A stretch of 64,000 nucleotides of DNA from assembly GCA_018136815.1 (NCBI GenBank), contig CM030932.1, forward strand, positions 10,100,138 through 10,164,137. The letters are read 5' to 3'. Made by a program: the position numbers and the translations under genes. The notes beneath the pieces were generated by a model that was not told the origin of the DNA, did no database searches, and saw nothing but the letters and a program-made list of their open reading frames with translations. This document shows, one piece after another, positions 11,478-22,495 of this stretch. Within the stretch, counting starts at the first letter, position 1. Each line of letters starts with the position of its first letter. Source of the stretch: Isochrysis galbana (lineage: Eukaryota; Haptophyta; Isochrysidales; Isochrysidaceae).

Positions 11478-11946
11478 ATTGCAGTGAAAGCTTGCCCAAC
11501 CCCTGCCAGCTAGCAGGGGCTGAGGTTGATTGTACGGGCCAACCCCGGGCGGTGTCCGCGATGGAGAGAGGGGGGCGCGAGGCCCCCATTGACCCCCACC
11601 TATAAAAGTAGGTTGAACAAAGAGCATTCCACCCCGAGCATCCCACCCTCCAAATGCTCGCCGCCTAAGATTGACTCAAACGTCTGACAAGCTAGGGTGT
11701 GCTCTTGACAAGCGAATGATCTCGATAGACTACATCGGCTCGATTGGTCAGAGTTTGAGCCAATCAGAGTGGCCTTCTAATGCGCTTGAAAGCAACCAGC
11801 ACTGATTGCCGCTTTCTTTCGCTCGGCATCCGTAATATTCCCGTGCCCCCAAACTGGCGAGATGGCCTGCTACGCACCTTGCCATGGTGGCCCACGTCGA
11901 CAGAACTGCCGGCTCGTACCAATACATGGCTTCCGCCCAATGAGCT
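11478..11946. other. Intergenic, no gene recognised
   Basis: Non-repetitive sequence between the gap and the 3' end of the Derlin gene. No supported ORF; it probably includes the Derlin 3' UTR. Confidence 0.35.
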
Positions 11947-13164
11947 TCACTCAGAGTTTGCATCGTCCTCTCCCGCCCGTTCCGTGTCAGCGGCCGTCGA
12001 CCTCCCCTCGTCGGCGTTGCCCTGTGTAGCATCCCCTCGCTCATCGGCCGGCTCATCCGCCTCCGAGGGCGAGCCCGCCTCGAGAGCCGTGGCAACTCCA
12101 TCCGTGTCAGCGCCGTCGACGGCCACTTCGTTCGCCGCCGTCGTCTCGGCGTCCTCATCGTACGACTTGTCCATCGCCGCTAGGAACTTGCTGAGTGATG
12201 GTGGCCGCTTTGGGAGTAGTAGGCGCGGCGCCACCTGGTGCGTGTAAAAATAGTAGTGCCCTGCTAGCAAGCCAAGAACGTTGGGCATGGCGTCGCCCGT
12301 CTGGAGCCCGTCCTGGACCATTTGTGCAAAGGGGAGCCAGCCGGTGCGAATCTGGAAGAAGCCGAGGAAGTTGGTGAGAGACGACTCATACTCACGTGAG
12401 TAGACGTACATGAAGACCTGGCACATGAGCAGAACGGGTGAGGAGAAGCCGGCGCCGTCGTGCAGTGGGCGGGATCCGCGTCGTGCAGTGGTGGTGAGGG
12501 TGCGCTCGTTTGCGCGGTCAGGGCGCACCATGACGAGCGGTGTGCCCAAGAACATGAGCGAGGGCGCCATCTGCTTGAGCACGAGCAGGTAGCCGATGTT
12601 GAGCAGGATCATGCGCACAAAGGCGCCAGGCTCCCACGCGAACTGCACAAGCTCGAGGATGCGCATGCACTCCCACAGGTGGTAGATCTGGAGCCAGTAG
12701 AAAATCGAGAGGGGCTGATCGCCCATGTAGAAGAAGTTGAGAAGCATGCGCCACCACTGCCCGCGGCGCAGTACCTCGCGCTCTGAGAAGGCGATAGAGC
12801 GAAGGTCGACCAACCGGTTCGAGGCGAGGATCGTGAGCAGCACCGAGATGGAGACCCACGAGCGCGTGATGGGCGGGGAGGATCGGAAGAACGTGACAGG
12901 CGCAGAGCTGAGCAGACGCGAAAGCAGCCCTGGCCTGCGTGACATCGCCGCCTCGCCTACTTCCCCTCTGTCGGCGGTCTGTTGGCCACCGCGAAGTCGC
13001 AGCAGTGGAGGCATCAGCGCCGCCGGCTGAGGGGTGGCTGGAGCGCGCTTGGAGGGGCGGCGCCGGGAGAAGCCCGAGCGGTCGCGTGGCGAGAGCGCGC
13101 GTGCCTCGCACTCGCCGTGCAGCAGCAGAAGAAGGAGAGAGAGAGAGAGGAGAGAGCGTGACAT
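11947..13164 (-). CDS. Derlin (Der1-like) with plastid-type presequence; candidate symbiont Derlin (sDer1)
   Basis: Derlins are multi-span rhomboid-like pseudoproteases forming the retrotranslocation channel of ER-associated degradation. Family signs are PPITRSWVSIS, WRMLLNFFYMGDQPLS, FYWLQIYHLWECMRILE and FQIRTGWLPF. An in-frame 111-bp intron (12418-12528, GTGCGC...CAG) interrupts the TM region; splicing joins FLGTPLVM to VFMYVYSREYE and gives 368 aa. The N terminus is unusual: a strong signal peptide (MSRSLLSLSLLLLLLHG), then a basic, Ser/Pro/Ala-rich stretch ending in LLRLRGG, about 90 residues before the Derlin domain. Host ER Derlins lack such a leader, whereas Derlins of the symbiont-derived import machinery (SELMA) of complex plastids carry a bipartite leader. 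The C-terminal ~90 residues are acidic and disordered. Plastid location is an inference; the family is clear. Confidence 0.88.
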   Translation of the reverse strand: MSRSLLSLSLLLLLLHGECEARALSPRDRSGFSRRRPSKRAPATPQPAALMPPLLRLRGGQQTADRGEVGEAAMSRRPGLLSRLLSSAPVTFFRSSPPITRSWVSISVLLTILASNRLVDLRSIAFSEREVLRRGQWWRMLLNFFYMGDQPLSIFYWLQIYHLWECMRILELVQFAWEPGAFVRMILLNIGYLLVLKQMAPSLMFLGTPLVMVRPDRANERTLTTTARRGSRPLHDGAGFSSPVLLMCQVFMYVYSREYESSLTNFLGFFQIRTGWLPFAQMVQDGLQTGDAMPNVLGLLAGHYYFYTHQVAPRLLLPKRPPSLSKFLAAMDKSYDEDAETTAANEVAVDGADTDGVATALEAGSPSEADEPADERGDATQGNADEGRSTAADTERAGEDDANSE

Positions 13165-14121
13165 GGTGATAGGCAGCGGTGGAGAGCCAAAGGGGTGGGG
13201 GGGTGGGGGAGTGGGTGAGGGAGAGGGAGGGAGAGGGAGGGAGCGTGGGAGGGAGAAGGAGGAAGGGGGAAGGGAGGGGGGAGAGCGGGGAGGAAGGGAG
13301 GGAGGGGGAAGGGAGAGGGAGAAAGAGGGAGCGAGGGAGGGCGGGGGGAGAGAGAGCGAGAGGCCGCGCGGAGCGAGCCGTGCGCGTGACAGAGGGGAAA
13401 GGGGGAGAAGGGGAGAGAGAAGGGGGGGGGAAGAATAGAATAGTAGGGCCCCCCCTTCTGTTGGTACTGAGAGGTTCGGTCGCAGCGAGCCGCAGCAGAG
13501 AGAGAAAGAGCGGAGAGAGAGAGAGAGAGAGAGAAAGAGTAGAGAGAGAGAGAGAAGAGAGAGAGGAGAGAGAGAGAGGGAGAGCGGGAGGAGAGAGATA
13601 GGGGGGGGGGGGGAGAGAGGGGGAGAGAGGCGCGGGAGGGGGGGGAGAGTGAGAGAGATCTAGTCAGGGGGAGATCACGAGAGAGAGAAAGAGCGGCGAG
13701 AGGGCGAAATCATAATGGGAGAGTGAGGGAGTAGGGAGTTGTAGAAGGATTAGAGAAGCAGAGGGAGAGAGGAGAGGGGAAGAGAGACAAGAAGAGAGGA
13801 AGAAAGAGGAAGAAAGGTGGGAGCGTGAAAGGAAGAAAGAGAACCCACGGAGAGAGAGGGGCTAAGGGAAGTACAAAGTAGAGAGAGATGCGAGGAGTAC
13901 TCTTAGAGGAGTATATATAGTATGTAGTGGGATAGGATAAAGCACTTTACAAGAAAAACTTCTCCCCTCTCTCCCGCTCCTCCTCTTCACATCTCTTCAT
14001 AGCAAGCGATCCCCCTCCTCCTCCTCCGCTACTTTATCTCCTAACTGCCAGGCCGAGGGACCGAAACAGGTGCAGGTGCTTCACCACAGCTGTTTTGTAC
14101 GGTAAGGTTGGCTCATGAGTC
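13165..14121. repeat. Purine-rich upstream region (GGGA/GA repeats) of the Derlin gene
   Basis: G+A-rich on the plus strand from the Derlin start to about 13900, with poly-G runs near 13600, then C/T-rich stretches to 14040. Arg/Glu/Gly ORFs here are repeat products. It is likely the promoter side of the Derlin gene; no specific element is recognised. Confidence 0.6.
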
Positions 14122-14202
14122 ATGGGTCATGGATGGGGGAGGAGGGCTTTGCTGTTTGCTGATCAAAGATCAAACTTTAACGATAAATATTGGACTCAAA
14201 GA

Positions 14203-14260
14203 AACAATTGTTATAGTTTGAACTATGGAGCGAGTCGCGACCGCTCCCGAGCCTCAGGCG
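14203..14260 (+). other. LINE-type 5' end module (hairpin + ATGGAGCG), copy
   Basis: ATAGTT-TG-AACTAT (14213-14226) is a perfect 6-bp hairpin, and its 3' arm runs into ATGGAGCG (start 14225). The sequence then reads ...GCGACCGCTCCC, as in the LINE 5' end at 30962-30987. Similarity stops after about 45 nt. Confidence 0.5.
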
Positions 14261-14499
14261 ACCCTCGCCACTGCGCCCCACTTACGACGCCCCACGCCGC
14301 CCGAGGCGGCTCGTGAGAAAGTGAGAAAGCCCTCTCAAAACCCATCCAACCCACAACCCACATATCCATATACCATATAACCACGCCCGCGCGAGCGCGC
14401 GGGATGGCGAGCACCGGCACCGAACAGGCTGCCACCATGGCTCTGCGTAGCATGCAGGGGGTCTTGCTGAGACCCCCTCCTACAGTATGGGAAACCCTC

Positions 14500-14506
14500 C
14501 CACTCC
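14500..14506. repeat. Target-site duplication of element A (left)
   Basis: CCACTCC, repeated exactly at 19202-19208 on the other side of element A. Confidence 0.85.
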
Positions 14507-17500
14507 TAGCCCGGTCACTCACTCATTTTAACCACTATTTTCCACCTCCCCTGGGTGTCCAAGGATTCCTTAGGGTCCCCCCCTACCTGCCCCGCCAACT
14601 CCCTCCCCCCTCCGAACGACCCCCTCCCGCCCCACGAAGGGCAATGGCGTCGGTGAGGGACTCCCCTCCCTTCCCCCGCGCGTGGCGGGCTATTTTGGGA
14701 GATTGAGGCGGGCGCTCACGGGAGGGAATCGGAATGGTGAATGTGGGGCGCATCACTATTAGAAACGCGGAGCTTCCGCGACGTCCGATCGCCCGCGATC
14801 GGCCGAAGAATGGCCTGGAGGTGGTGGCCATGGAGAGCCCAGAGCACTCGCGAGCAGGGTGGGGGGTCAAGGGTAGGTCGCACGCTGGTGCTCAAGGGTC
14901 GCACACACTCGTATTGATCCATCCTGGCCCCTCGCACCGCAGGAATGCCTCGATTCGATCCGGCCCGACGCCCAGGGCCACGGCCCGATTGACGTCGAGA
15001 AGCGCTCGCTCGGACGATGGGAGGTGAAACACCTCAATTGGCCTTGGGGCGCGACGGGCGGGCCGCGACCGGCCGTTCCGGACCTGCCTTGAACCCCCAA
15101 GAGCAGCTTGGCCGGGTCCCTCGCGTTCATGCCCCCAGTGATCCGAAATCTTGAAAGCTGGTGTGTGGGGTGTTCACCTCTCACCTCCGCCTTCACCGCG
15201 ATGGCGTGCGCCGAGACCGCAAGGCCGAAAACTTTGGCTGCTAATGCGGCATCTGTAGAGATTATGCCTGCAGGGCTATTCTATTGCAAAAGATGACCGA
15301 AAAAGCGCCGGCAGCGCGCCCGGTTGCGCTCGAAAGTTGGGCACTCATGCCCATCGGCCGAGTGACGTTAGCGTATCGTCGGCGCCATAGACGGCCGATT
15401 ACGGTGCGATGCGCGCGGGCGGCGGCGGCGATTGGCGTGGCTGCTAGGGCGGCATCTGTGGATATGGTGCTTGGTGGGCCATTCTATCCGAGTTGATGAC
15501 CGAAAAAGCGCCGGCAGCGCGCCCGGTTGCGCTCGAAAGTTGGGCACTCAGGCCCATCGGCCGAGTGACGTTAGCGTATTGTCGGCGCCATAGACGGCCG
15601 ATTACGGTGCGATGCGCGCGGGCGGCGGCGGCGATTGGCGTGGCTGCTAGGTCCGCATCTGTGGATATGGTGTATGGTGGGCCAGACTATCCCAGTGGAT
15701 GACCAAGAAAGCGCCGGCAGCGCGCCCGGTCGCGCTCGAAAGTTGGGCACTCAGGCCCATCGGCCGAGTGACGTTGGCGTAGTCATCGGCGCCATAGACG
15801 GCCGATTACGGTGCGATGCGCGCGGGCGGCGGCGGCGATTGGCGTGGCTGCTAGGTCGGCATCTGTGGATATGGTGCCTGGTGGGCCATTCTATCTAAGT
15901 GGATGACCAAGAAAGCGCCGGCAGCGCGCCCGGTCGCGCTCGAAAGTTGGGCACTCCGGCCCATTCGGCCGAGTGACGTTGGCGTGTTGTCGGCGCCATA
16001 GACGGCCGATTACGGTGCGATGCGCGCGGGCGGCGGCGGCGATTGGCGTGGCTGCTAGGTCGGCATCTGTGGATATGGTGCCTGGTGCGGCATTTTATCC
16101 CAGTGGGAGACCAACAAAGCGCCGGCAGCGCGCCCGGTCGCGCTCGAAAGTTGGGCACTCCGGCCCATTCGGCCGAGTGACGTTGGCGTGTTGTCGGCGC
16201 CATAGACGGCCGATTACGGTGCGATGCGCACGGGCGGCGGCGGCGATTGGCGTGGCTGCTAGGGCGGCATCTGTGGATATGGTGCCTGGTGGGCCAGATG
16301 ATCCCAGTGGGAGACCAACAAAGCGCCGGCAGCGCGCCCGGTCGCGCTCGAAAGTTGGGCACTCCGGCCCATTCGGCCGAGTGACGTTGGCGTAGTCATC
16401 GGCGCCATAGACGGCCGATTACGGTGCGATGCGCGCGGGCGGCGGCGGCGATTGGCGTGGCTGCTAGGTCGGCATCTGTGGATATGGTGCCTGGTGGGCC
16501 ATTCTATCTGAGTGGATGACCAAGAAAATGCCGGCAGCGCGCCCGGTCGCGCTCGAAAGTTGGGCACTCAGGCCCATCGGCCGAGTGACGTTGGCGTAGT
16601 CATCGGCGCCATAGACGGCCGATTACGGTGCGATGCGCGCGGGCGGCGGCGGCGATTGGCGTGGCTGCTAGGTCGGCATCTGTGGATACGGTGTATGGTG
16701 GGCCAGACTATCCCAGTGGATGACCAAGAAAGCGCCGGCAGCGCGCCCGGTCGCGCTCGAAAGTTGGGCACTCCGGCCCATCGGCCGAGTGACGTTGGCG
16801 TGTTGTCGGCGCCATAGACGGCCGATTACGGTGCGATGCGCGCGGGCGGCGGCGGCGATTGGCGTGGCTGCTAGGTCGGCATCTGTGGATATGGTGTATG
16901 GTGGGCCAGACTATCCCAGTGGATGACCAAGAAAGCGCCGGCAGCGCGCCCGGTTGCGCTCGAAAGTTGGGCACTCATGCCCATCGGCCGAGTGACGTTG
17001 GCGTATCGTCGGCGCCATAGACGGCCGATTACGGTGCGATGCGCGCGGGCGGCGGCGGCGATTGGCGTGGCTGCTAGGGCGGCATCTGTGGATATGGTGC
17101 TTGGTGGGCCATTCTATCCGAGTTGATGACCGAAAAAGCGCCGGCAGCGCGCCCGGTCGCGCTCGAAAGTTGGGCACTCAGGCCCTTCGGCCGAGTGACG
17201 TTGGCGTATTGTCGGCGCCATAGACGGCCGATTACGGTGCGATGCGCGCGGGCGGCGGCGGCGATTGGCGTGGCTGCTAGGTCGGCATCTGTGGATATGG
17301 TGTATGGTGGGCCAGACTATCCCAGTGGATGACCAAGAAAGCGCCGGCAGCGCGCCCGGTCGCGCTCGAAAGTTGGGCACTCCGGCCCATTCGGCCGAGT
17401 GACGTTGGCGTGTTGTCGGCGCCATAGACGGCCGATTACGGTGCGATGCGCGCGGGCGGCGGCGGCGATTGGCGTGGCTGCTAGGTCGGCATCTGTGGAT

Positions 17501-19201
17501 ATGGTGCCTGGTGGGCCATTCTATCTAAGTGGATGACCAAGAAAGCGCCGGCAGCGCGCCCGGTTGCGCTCGAAAGTTGGGCACTCCGGCCCATTCGGCC
17601 GAGTGACGTTGGCGTGTTGTCGGCGCCATAGACGGCCGATTACGGTGCGATGCGCGCGGGCGGCGGCGGCGATTGGCGTGGCTGCTAGGGCGGCATCTGT
17701 GGATATGGTGCCTGGTGGGCCAGATGATCCCAGTGGGAGACCAACAAAGCGCCGGCAGCGCGCCCGGTCGCGCTCGAAAGTTGGGCACTCCGGCCCATTC
17801 GGCCGAGTGACGTTGGCGTAGTCATCGGCGCCATAGACGGCCGATTACGGTGCGATGCGCGCGGGCGGCGGCGGCGATTGGCGTGGCTGCTAGGTCGGCA
17901 TCTGTGGATATGGTGTCTGGTGGGCCATTCTATCTGAGTTGATGACCAAGAAAGCGCCGGCAGCGCGCCCGGTCGCGCTCGAAAGTTGGGCACTCCGGCC
18001 CATTCGGCCGAGTGACGTTGGTGTGTTGTCGGCGCCATAGACGGCCGATTACGGTGCGATGCGCGCGGGCGGCGGCGGCGATTGGCGTGGCTTCTAGGTC
18101 GGCATCTATGGATATGGTGCCTGGTGCGGCATTTTATCCCAGTGGGAGACCAAGAAAGCGCCGGCAGCGCGCCCGGTCGCGCTCGAAAGTTGGGCACTCC
18201 GGCCCATCGGCCGAGTAACGTTGGCGTGTTGTCGGCGCATAGACGGCCGACTATGGCGCAATGCGCGCGGGCTGCGGCGGCGATTGGCATGGCTGCTAGG
18301 GCGGCTTATTTGGATATCGCGCCTGGTGCGGCATTCTTTTCCAGTGGGAGACCGAGAAAGTGCCGGCAGCGCGCCCGGTAGCGTTCGGAAGTTGGGCGCT
18401 CGGCCCGTTCGGCCGGGTGACGTTAGCGTAGTCATCGGCGCCACACACGGCCGTCGATTTCGCGATGCGCGCGGGCGGCGGCGGCGATTGGCGTGGCTGC
18501 TAGGTCGGCATCTATGGATATGGTGCCTGGTGCGGCATTCTATCCCAGTGCGAGACCGAGAAAGCGCCGGCAGCGCGCCCGGTAGCGTTCGAAAGTTCGG
18601 TACTCGAGCGCATCTTGGTACGTTAACGTTCGGGCGGTTTTCGCGCCAATGCCGATATTCGACAAGATGTGCGAGGCTGGAGAGGGCAACTCGCTCGGCC
18701 ACTAGGGCAGCATATCTTGATTTGACGTCGTTTGCTGTCACTAGTTGAAAGGGATGAAAAAAAAGACCATGCCGTCCGCCCGGTCGTGGTGCCAAATTAG
18801 CCGCTCTAGCCCTTGGTGACTAGTGGTCAACGTAAACGTCTTGAGTTTTGTGATACGTTCGTACACATTTAAGTGCAAAATTATGAGCTTGACTTATGGT
18901 CCAGTGTGCATAGAACCACGCCTTGTAGACCCAGTGAGTTGGCGTCCAAGGTTTCCTCGTCATTCCATGCTTGTGCCCCGCATGAAGAGCCTCACTAAAA
19001 ATATACCGGAGGGGGGCCCGACTGTATTTCGCGCACCGTCTTCGAAGGCCTGAAATTCGGTATTTTTCGAAAATTTCGCCGGAGAACCCCCAATTTTTTT
19101 TGCTGATCCATCCTACCGGAACCTATAGGGAGCTTATTTTGCCCTTCATTCATCCATTGTAGCTGGTGCCCTCCGCACCCGCATAGTGAGTGACCGGGCT
19201 A
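14507..19201. mobile_element. TIR DNA transposon A (4695 bp), non-autonomous, satellite-filled
   Basis: Starts TAGCCCGGTCACTCACT and ends AGTGAGTGACCGGGCTA, a perfect 17-bp terminal inverted repeat. It is flanked by the 7-bp direct repeat CCACTCC. The left ~700 bp and right ~220 bp are clearly homologous to elements B (50852) and C (54952). The middle, about 15235-18600, is a tandem array of ~203-bp units. I found no ORF resembling a DDE transposase. The 7-bp TSD does not fit the commonest superfamilies (hAT 8, Mutator 9-11, Harbinger 3, mariner TA); P- and Dada-like elements allow 7. Confidence 0.9.
15235..18600. repeat. ~203-bp satellite array (about 16 units) inside element A
   Basis: The anchor GGCATCTGTGGATATGGTG recurs at about 15451, 15655, 15861, 16064, 16267, 16472 and so on to about 17897, with degenerate units at both ends. 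Each unit contains CACTCcGGCC-CATTC-GGCCGAGTG, a potential hairpin of 9 bp with one bulged base. ORFs across the array are products of the repeat. Confidence 0.92.
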
Positions 19202-19690
19202 CCACTCCCACCCCAAAAGCACCTCGATCATGTGGCATGTGGGAGGGCAGCGCTCCGCTGCCCTCCCCATGGGGGAAACCTCTATCATCAGTGCACCCAA
19301 CATAGGGGCATGGGAGGGCACTTCACAACCGCCTAGTAACCTTCACGATTTTTTCCGAATGCGTACTCCCGGGCCGCGGGCAATGAAGAAACAATAACGA
19401 TAATTTGAGCAATCACACTCAGCCATTCAAGATTCAAGATGTGACGTCCATCCACAATCGCACGCGTGCACGCGTTACATCCGATGAGCAAAGCCCGCGT
19501 GCCAACGCACAGCACCGCATGTGTTGAATGATGAACCACATGAGCATCAAGAAAGATCATTGCAATAAGCAACCAGCATAACGGTGTTGGATGATGTGTT
19601 TGCGTAGTGAGCCATCTCATTTGCATCTTGAATGTTCGATCCACCCACGATAACAACCTCCCCGAGCCCCCGTCGGCTATCCTGAGGGCT
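19202..19690. other. Intergenic flank of element A
   Basis: Begins with the right TSD CCACTCC. No gene recognised. It contains a small GGGAGGGCAGCGCTCCGCTGCCCTCCC palindrome (about 19241-19267), which is a possible stem-loop. Confidence 0.4.
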
Positions 19691-20257
19691 TTAGCAGCGG
19701 ATTACCCCCTCGCTCAGCTTGTTCCAGACAAGGGAGGAAACCTTTCCCAGCGTGAGAGGTCCACTGTACATTTGGCCTGTGAGGCAATTCTTCTTGCCAT
19801 AGGTGCAAATGTATGCTAGGTTCTCGAGCGCCACTTCACGCTCGACCGCCCACGCGTCGCTGTCGAGAAGTGCGTATGGAGAGGTGAGCACTCCGTCCGT
19901 CACCTTGAGCGAGGGTGGCGGTGGTGTTCCCTCGCGGAGCATTTGCGGGAGAACTCCGTGGAGCCACACGGCGCCTGAGCGCGCTAGCACAAGGCCACTC
20001 CCTACTAGCACTGCTGTCCATGTGGCGGAGCGCAGCAGGAGGCCGGGCAGCAGCAGTCCGAGCAGAGCGACACACAGGCCGAGTGAGTGGGCGAGTCGGA
20101 CAGACCGGTGGGCCGCCTGGAGCGAGCAGAATGCTGAGGGGGCCCGCGAGGCGCTGGTGGTCACCGGCTTGGCCTGCTCAGCCGATGGTGGCAGAGGCTG
20201 CGCCCTCCGGCGTGCCTCACGCTGAGCCGCCAGGTCGCGTAGCACCGCCGAGTCCAT
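19691..20257 (-). CDS. Hypothetical small protein with two predicted membrane segments
   Basis: The 188-aa reading from an ATG at 20257 (MDSAVLRDLAAQREARRRAQ) has a charged N terminus. Two adjacent hydrophobic stretches follow (LAHSLGLCVALLGLLLPGLLL and WTAVLVGSGLVLARSGAVWL) and then a polar C terminus. An earlier in-frame Met at 20317 exists, but the internal Met is preceded by purine-rich leader sequence and begins a more typical cytosolic segment. A splice near the 3' end cannot be excluded. The family is not recognised. G-homopolymer and (GA) tracts upstream (20346-20420) probably form its 5' region. Confidence 0.5.
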   Translation of the reverse strand: MDSAVLRDLAAQREARRRAQPLPPSAEQAKPVTTSASRAPSAFCSLQAAHRSVRLAHSLGLCVALLGLLLPGLLLRSATWTAVLVGSGLVLARSGAVWLHGVLPQMLREGTPPPPSLKVTDGVLTSPYALLDSDAWAVEREVALENLAYICTYGKKNCLTGQMYSGPLTLGKVSSLVWNKLSEGVIRC

Positions 20258-20319
20258 TCCGGCACGCCAAGAGAGAAGAAAAAGGGGGTGGAGACACCCG
20301 GGAGGCGGGCGCGCCAAGG

Positions 20320-20976
20320 CCGGGACGGGGGAGGGGCGGGGAGAGGGCGAGCCAGGGGGGGGGGGGGGGGGGGGGGGAGAGAGAGAGGGGTGGGGAGAGA
20401 GAGAGGGAAGTTACGTGTGAGTATATGAAAGAGAGAGAGTCCCCTCTCCGCCGTCTCTTCTCTCTCTCGGCTTCTCCTTCTTCCCGTCTCTGGTGCGCAC
20501 AGCACACAGAGGAGAGACCCTTTTAACCCTAGAAGGGAATGGGGCCTGCAATTACAGCCAAATACGGAAATACGGATGTGTGGATGGGTTTGGCCTGAGG
20601 CTTGGCTTTGACGTAAGTTTTGTTTTGTAAGGGCCAAAATTGTGTTGTCAAAATTTGAGGGTTGGGTAGTTGGGCACCTAAATTTTGATCAAAATTATGA
20701 ACGCTTTCGAATATTTTGTCCTATTATAACCCTATAACACACTCTCCCTCGCACCTTCGACGACGACTGTTAGGGCGGTCAAACAGGGCTTTTAACTTCT
20801 AAGGGTGAAAATTCACTAAGTCAAGATTGAGGTTTTATCACGAGATCTTAGGATATGCTACTGGAAATGGGTATATTAGGCAGAATCTAATGAGAAATAT
20901 GCACATTTTCGACGCAATTCAACACACAAACCCAAAAATAACGTTTTCGCGCTCGTGCGAAATCGACGTCGACCAC
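20320..20976. other. Intergenic; poly-G tract and a MITE-like end
   Basis: Contains a ~23-nt poly-G run and (GA) repeats at 20355-20420. At 20771 TAGGGCGGTCAAAC...GGGCTTTTAA matches the terminal repeat of the MITE at 62963-63360, but no matching right end is seen, so it may be a solo end. The remainder is AT-richer without ORFs. Confidence 0.5.
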
Positions 20977-22495
20977 AAAAAAAAAACATCTGAAGATTCC
21001 GGGCTACACACCTACTAGACTAGGGTACTTCCCCATCCGTGCCGCCACCGCCCTTAACTTCCCTTTCCTCCACCTCCTCCCCTTCCCCCCTTCATTCCTT
21101 TGTCTTCGGTATCCGGGGTTCGGCTCGGGTGCACTACCTCGAGCCTGGTTCAAAGCGCGGGTTCCGGGCAGGCCTGTTGTTGGTCAATTGTCATCTTGTG
21201 CTTGTCGGGTCACGGGCTTGCTCGTCTTTCTCGCCCTTGCTTTTCGCTATTGTGTCTCGGTGGGTTTATGTCCAAACGAGGTGTATCTCGTCTCAGAGTT
21301 GTTCTGGTACGGGTCTCTCGGCAATTATATATGCCACCCCCATCGAGGTGGTCAAGGTTTGCAGCTCTAGACTTGGTTCTAACTTTCCTCTTGCACCTAG
21401 TGTGAACAAAGGGTATATATCGTTCATGTCGATCCTTTTCTTCGGCTGTCTGCCCATGCCTGCTTGGGCGGTCCTAGCCGAGTCTGTCGTATTCGCAAAT
21501 AGTAGTCCCTTGCTAAGTGTCGTGTACCTGTCTATCGTTCTTATCAACACTGATTTCTCCGAGAATTCAATGCCGTCGTAATGTATCCTGTAGAATTCTG
21601 TTAAGATATATCTCCATGCTAGAGTGTAGAGTATTGTGAGCGATCGCGGTGCTTTCCCCTCTGGGTGCATGAAGAGGTTATCTACGATTACCTCTTCCCT
21701 GCTTCTACCGCTTCGGGGGGTGTACCTTGCGAGTTTGTCGAGCGTCTCGAATATCTTGACTACCCTCGGGCACTCGCCCAAGTGGGTGGAAGATTCGTTA
21801 GACGCCTTGCACATGCGGCAAGTTTTGTCTCTGTCCGCGAACCGGTTGTAGGTGCCTATCCTTCTGTGGGTTAGGTGCTTGAAGTGGAGGTGTGTATCTC
21901 TCGCCGTCACCATCGGAGATGTATATATTGTGGCTAGGTGTTCCCACGTGTTGTCGGGTATCGGTAGACGCTGTTTCCAATTCTCGGGTCCCGTTAGGCG
22001 TCTACGCTTTCCGTCCGTCTTCTGTATTGCTTGCGTTAGTTGCTCCACTCCCATTTTGTCTAGCGGGGTATCCCCGTCCACGGTATATTCGTCTGCTAGT
22101 GGGTATTCCAATCTCTTGTTTGATTTGAAGCCATCCCCCCATTTTGCCGGTGGGGAGGGATCTAGCTGCTCGGGGGCATTGTCGAGTCTTGCGCCGATTA
22201 TGGGCGTGCCTAGGTACGAGAGCTCCGCTTCATACCACGCGCCTTTGTGCTCGGCGAAATAGCTGCCGTCTTGGGCTATGCGTACATTTGGGATAGGCCC
22301 CTCCGAGCCTCGCTGCTCGCTGGTTTCCCGCCTCGTTGCCGATGTCTCTACGGCCGTTGGGACCGCCCGTGTCGTCAACAACGTCATGGCGTGGTCTACT
22401 ATGGCGCTCCACGATGCCAAGAATTTGTCTTTCGGGATGTATTCTCCCGCCATGTCGAGTTCTCCCCTCGAGAAATCTTCATTGTCCCCGCGTCA
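20977..22495 (-). mobile_element. 5'-truncated LINE (family 2)
   Basis: Minus-strand element whose 3' end is an oligo(T) run (A10 on the plus strand at 20977-20986), preceded by GTAGCCCGGAATCTTCAGATG. That tail parallels GTAGCGGGAATTTTTAAGAAGA-T(n) of the other LINE. The coding part is the C-terminal third of the RT protein. No target-site duplication was found. The 5' edge abuts a plus-strand gag-like ORF head to head. Confidence 0.7.
21293..22453 (-). pseudogene. C-terminal part of LINE reverse transcriptase (zinc-binding domain)
   Basis: 386 codons from an internal Met. The segment DTHLHFKHLTHRRIGTYNRF-AD-x-CRMCxxxxESSTHLGEC is the zinc-knuckle domain that follows the RT in many LINEs (C-x2-C...H...C). 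ILAWRYILTxFYxI and the final 70 residues match the 28196-30595 protein almost block for block, at a clearly lower identity than the copies of one family would show. There is no RT palm (no FADD), so it is 5'-truncated and inactive. Confidence 0.8.

Noticed and set aside
12418-12528. Coding insertion in the Derlin (open frame through 111 bp)
   Set aside because: The segment has GT...CAG borders and unlike composition, and it splits a conserved TM region. It is better read as an in-frame intron.
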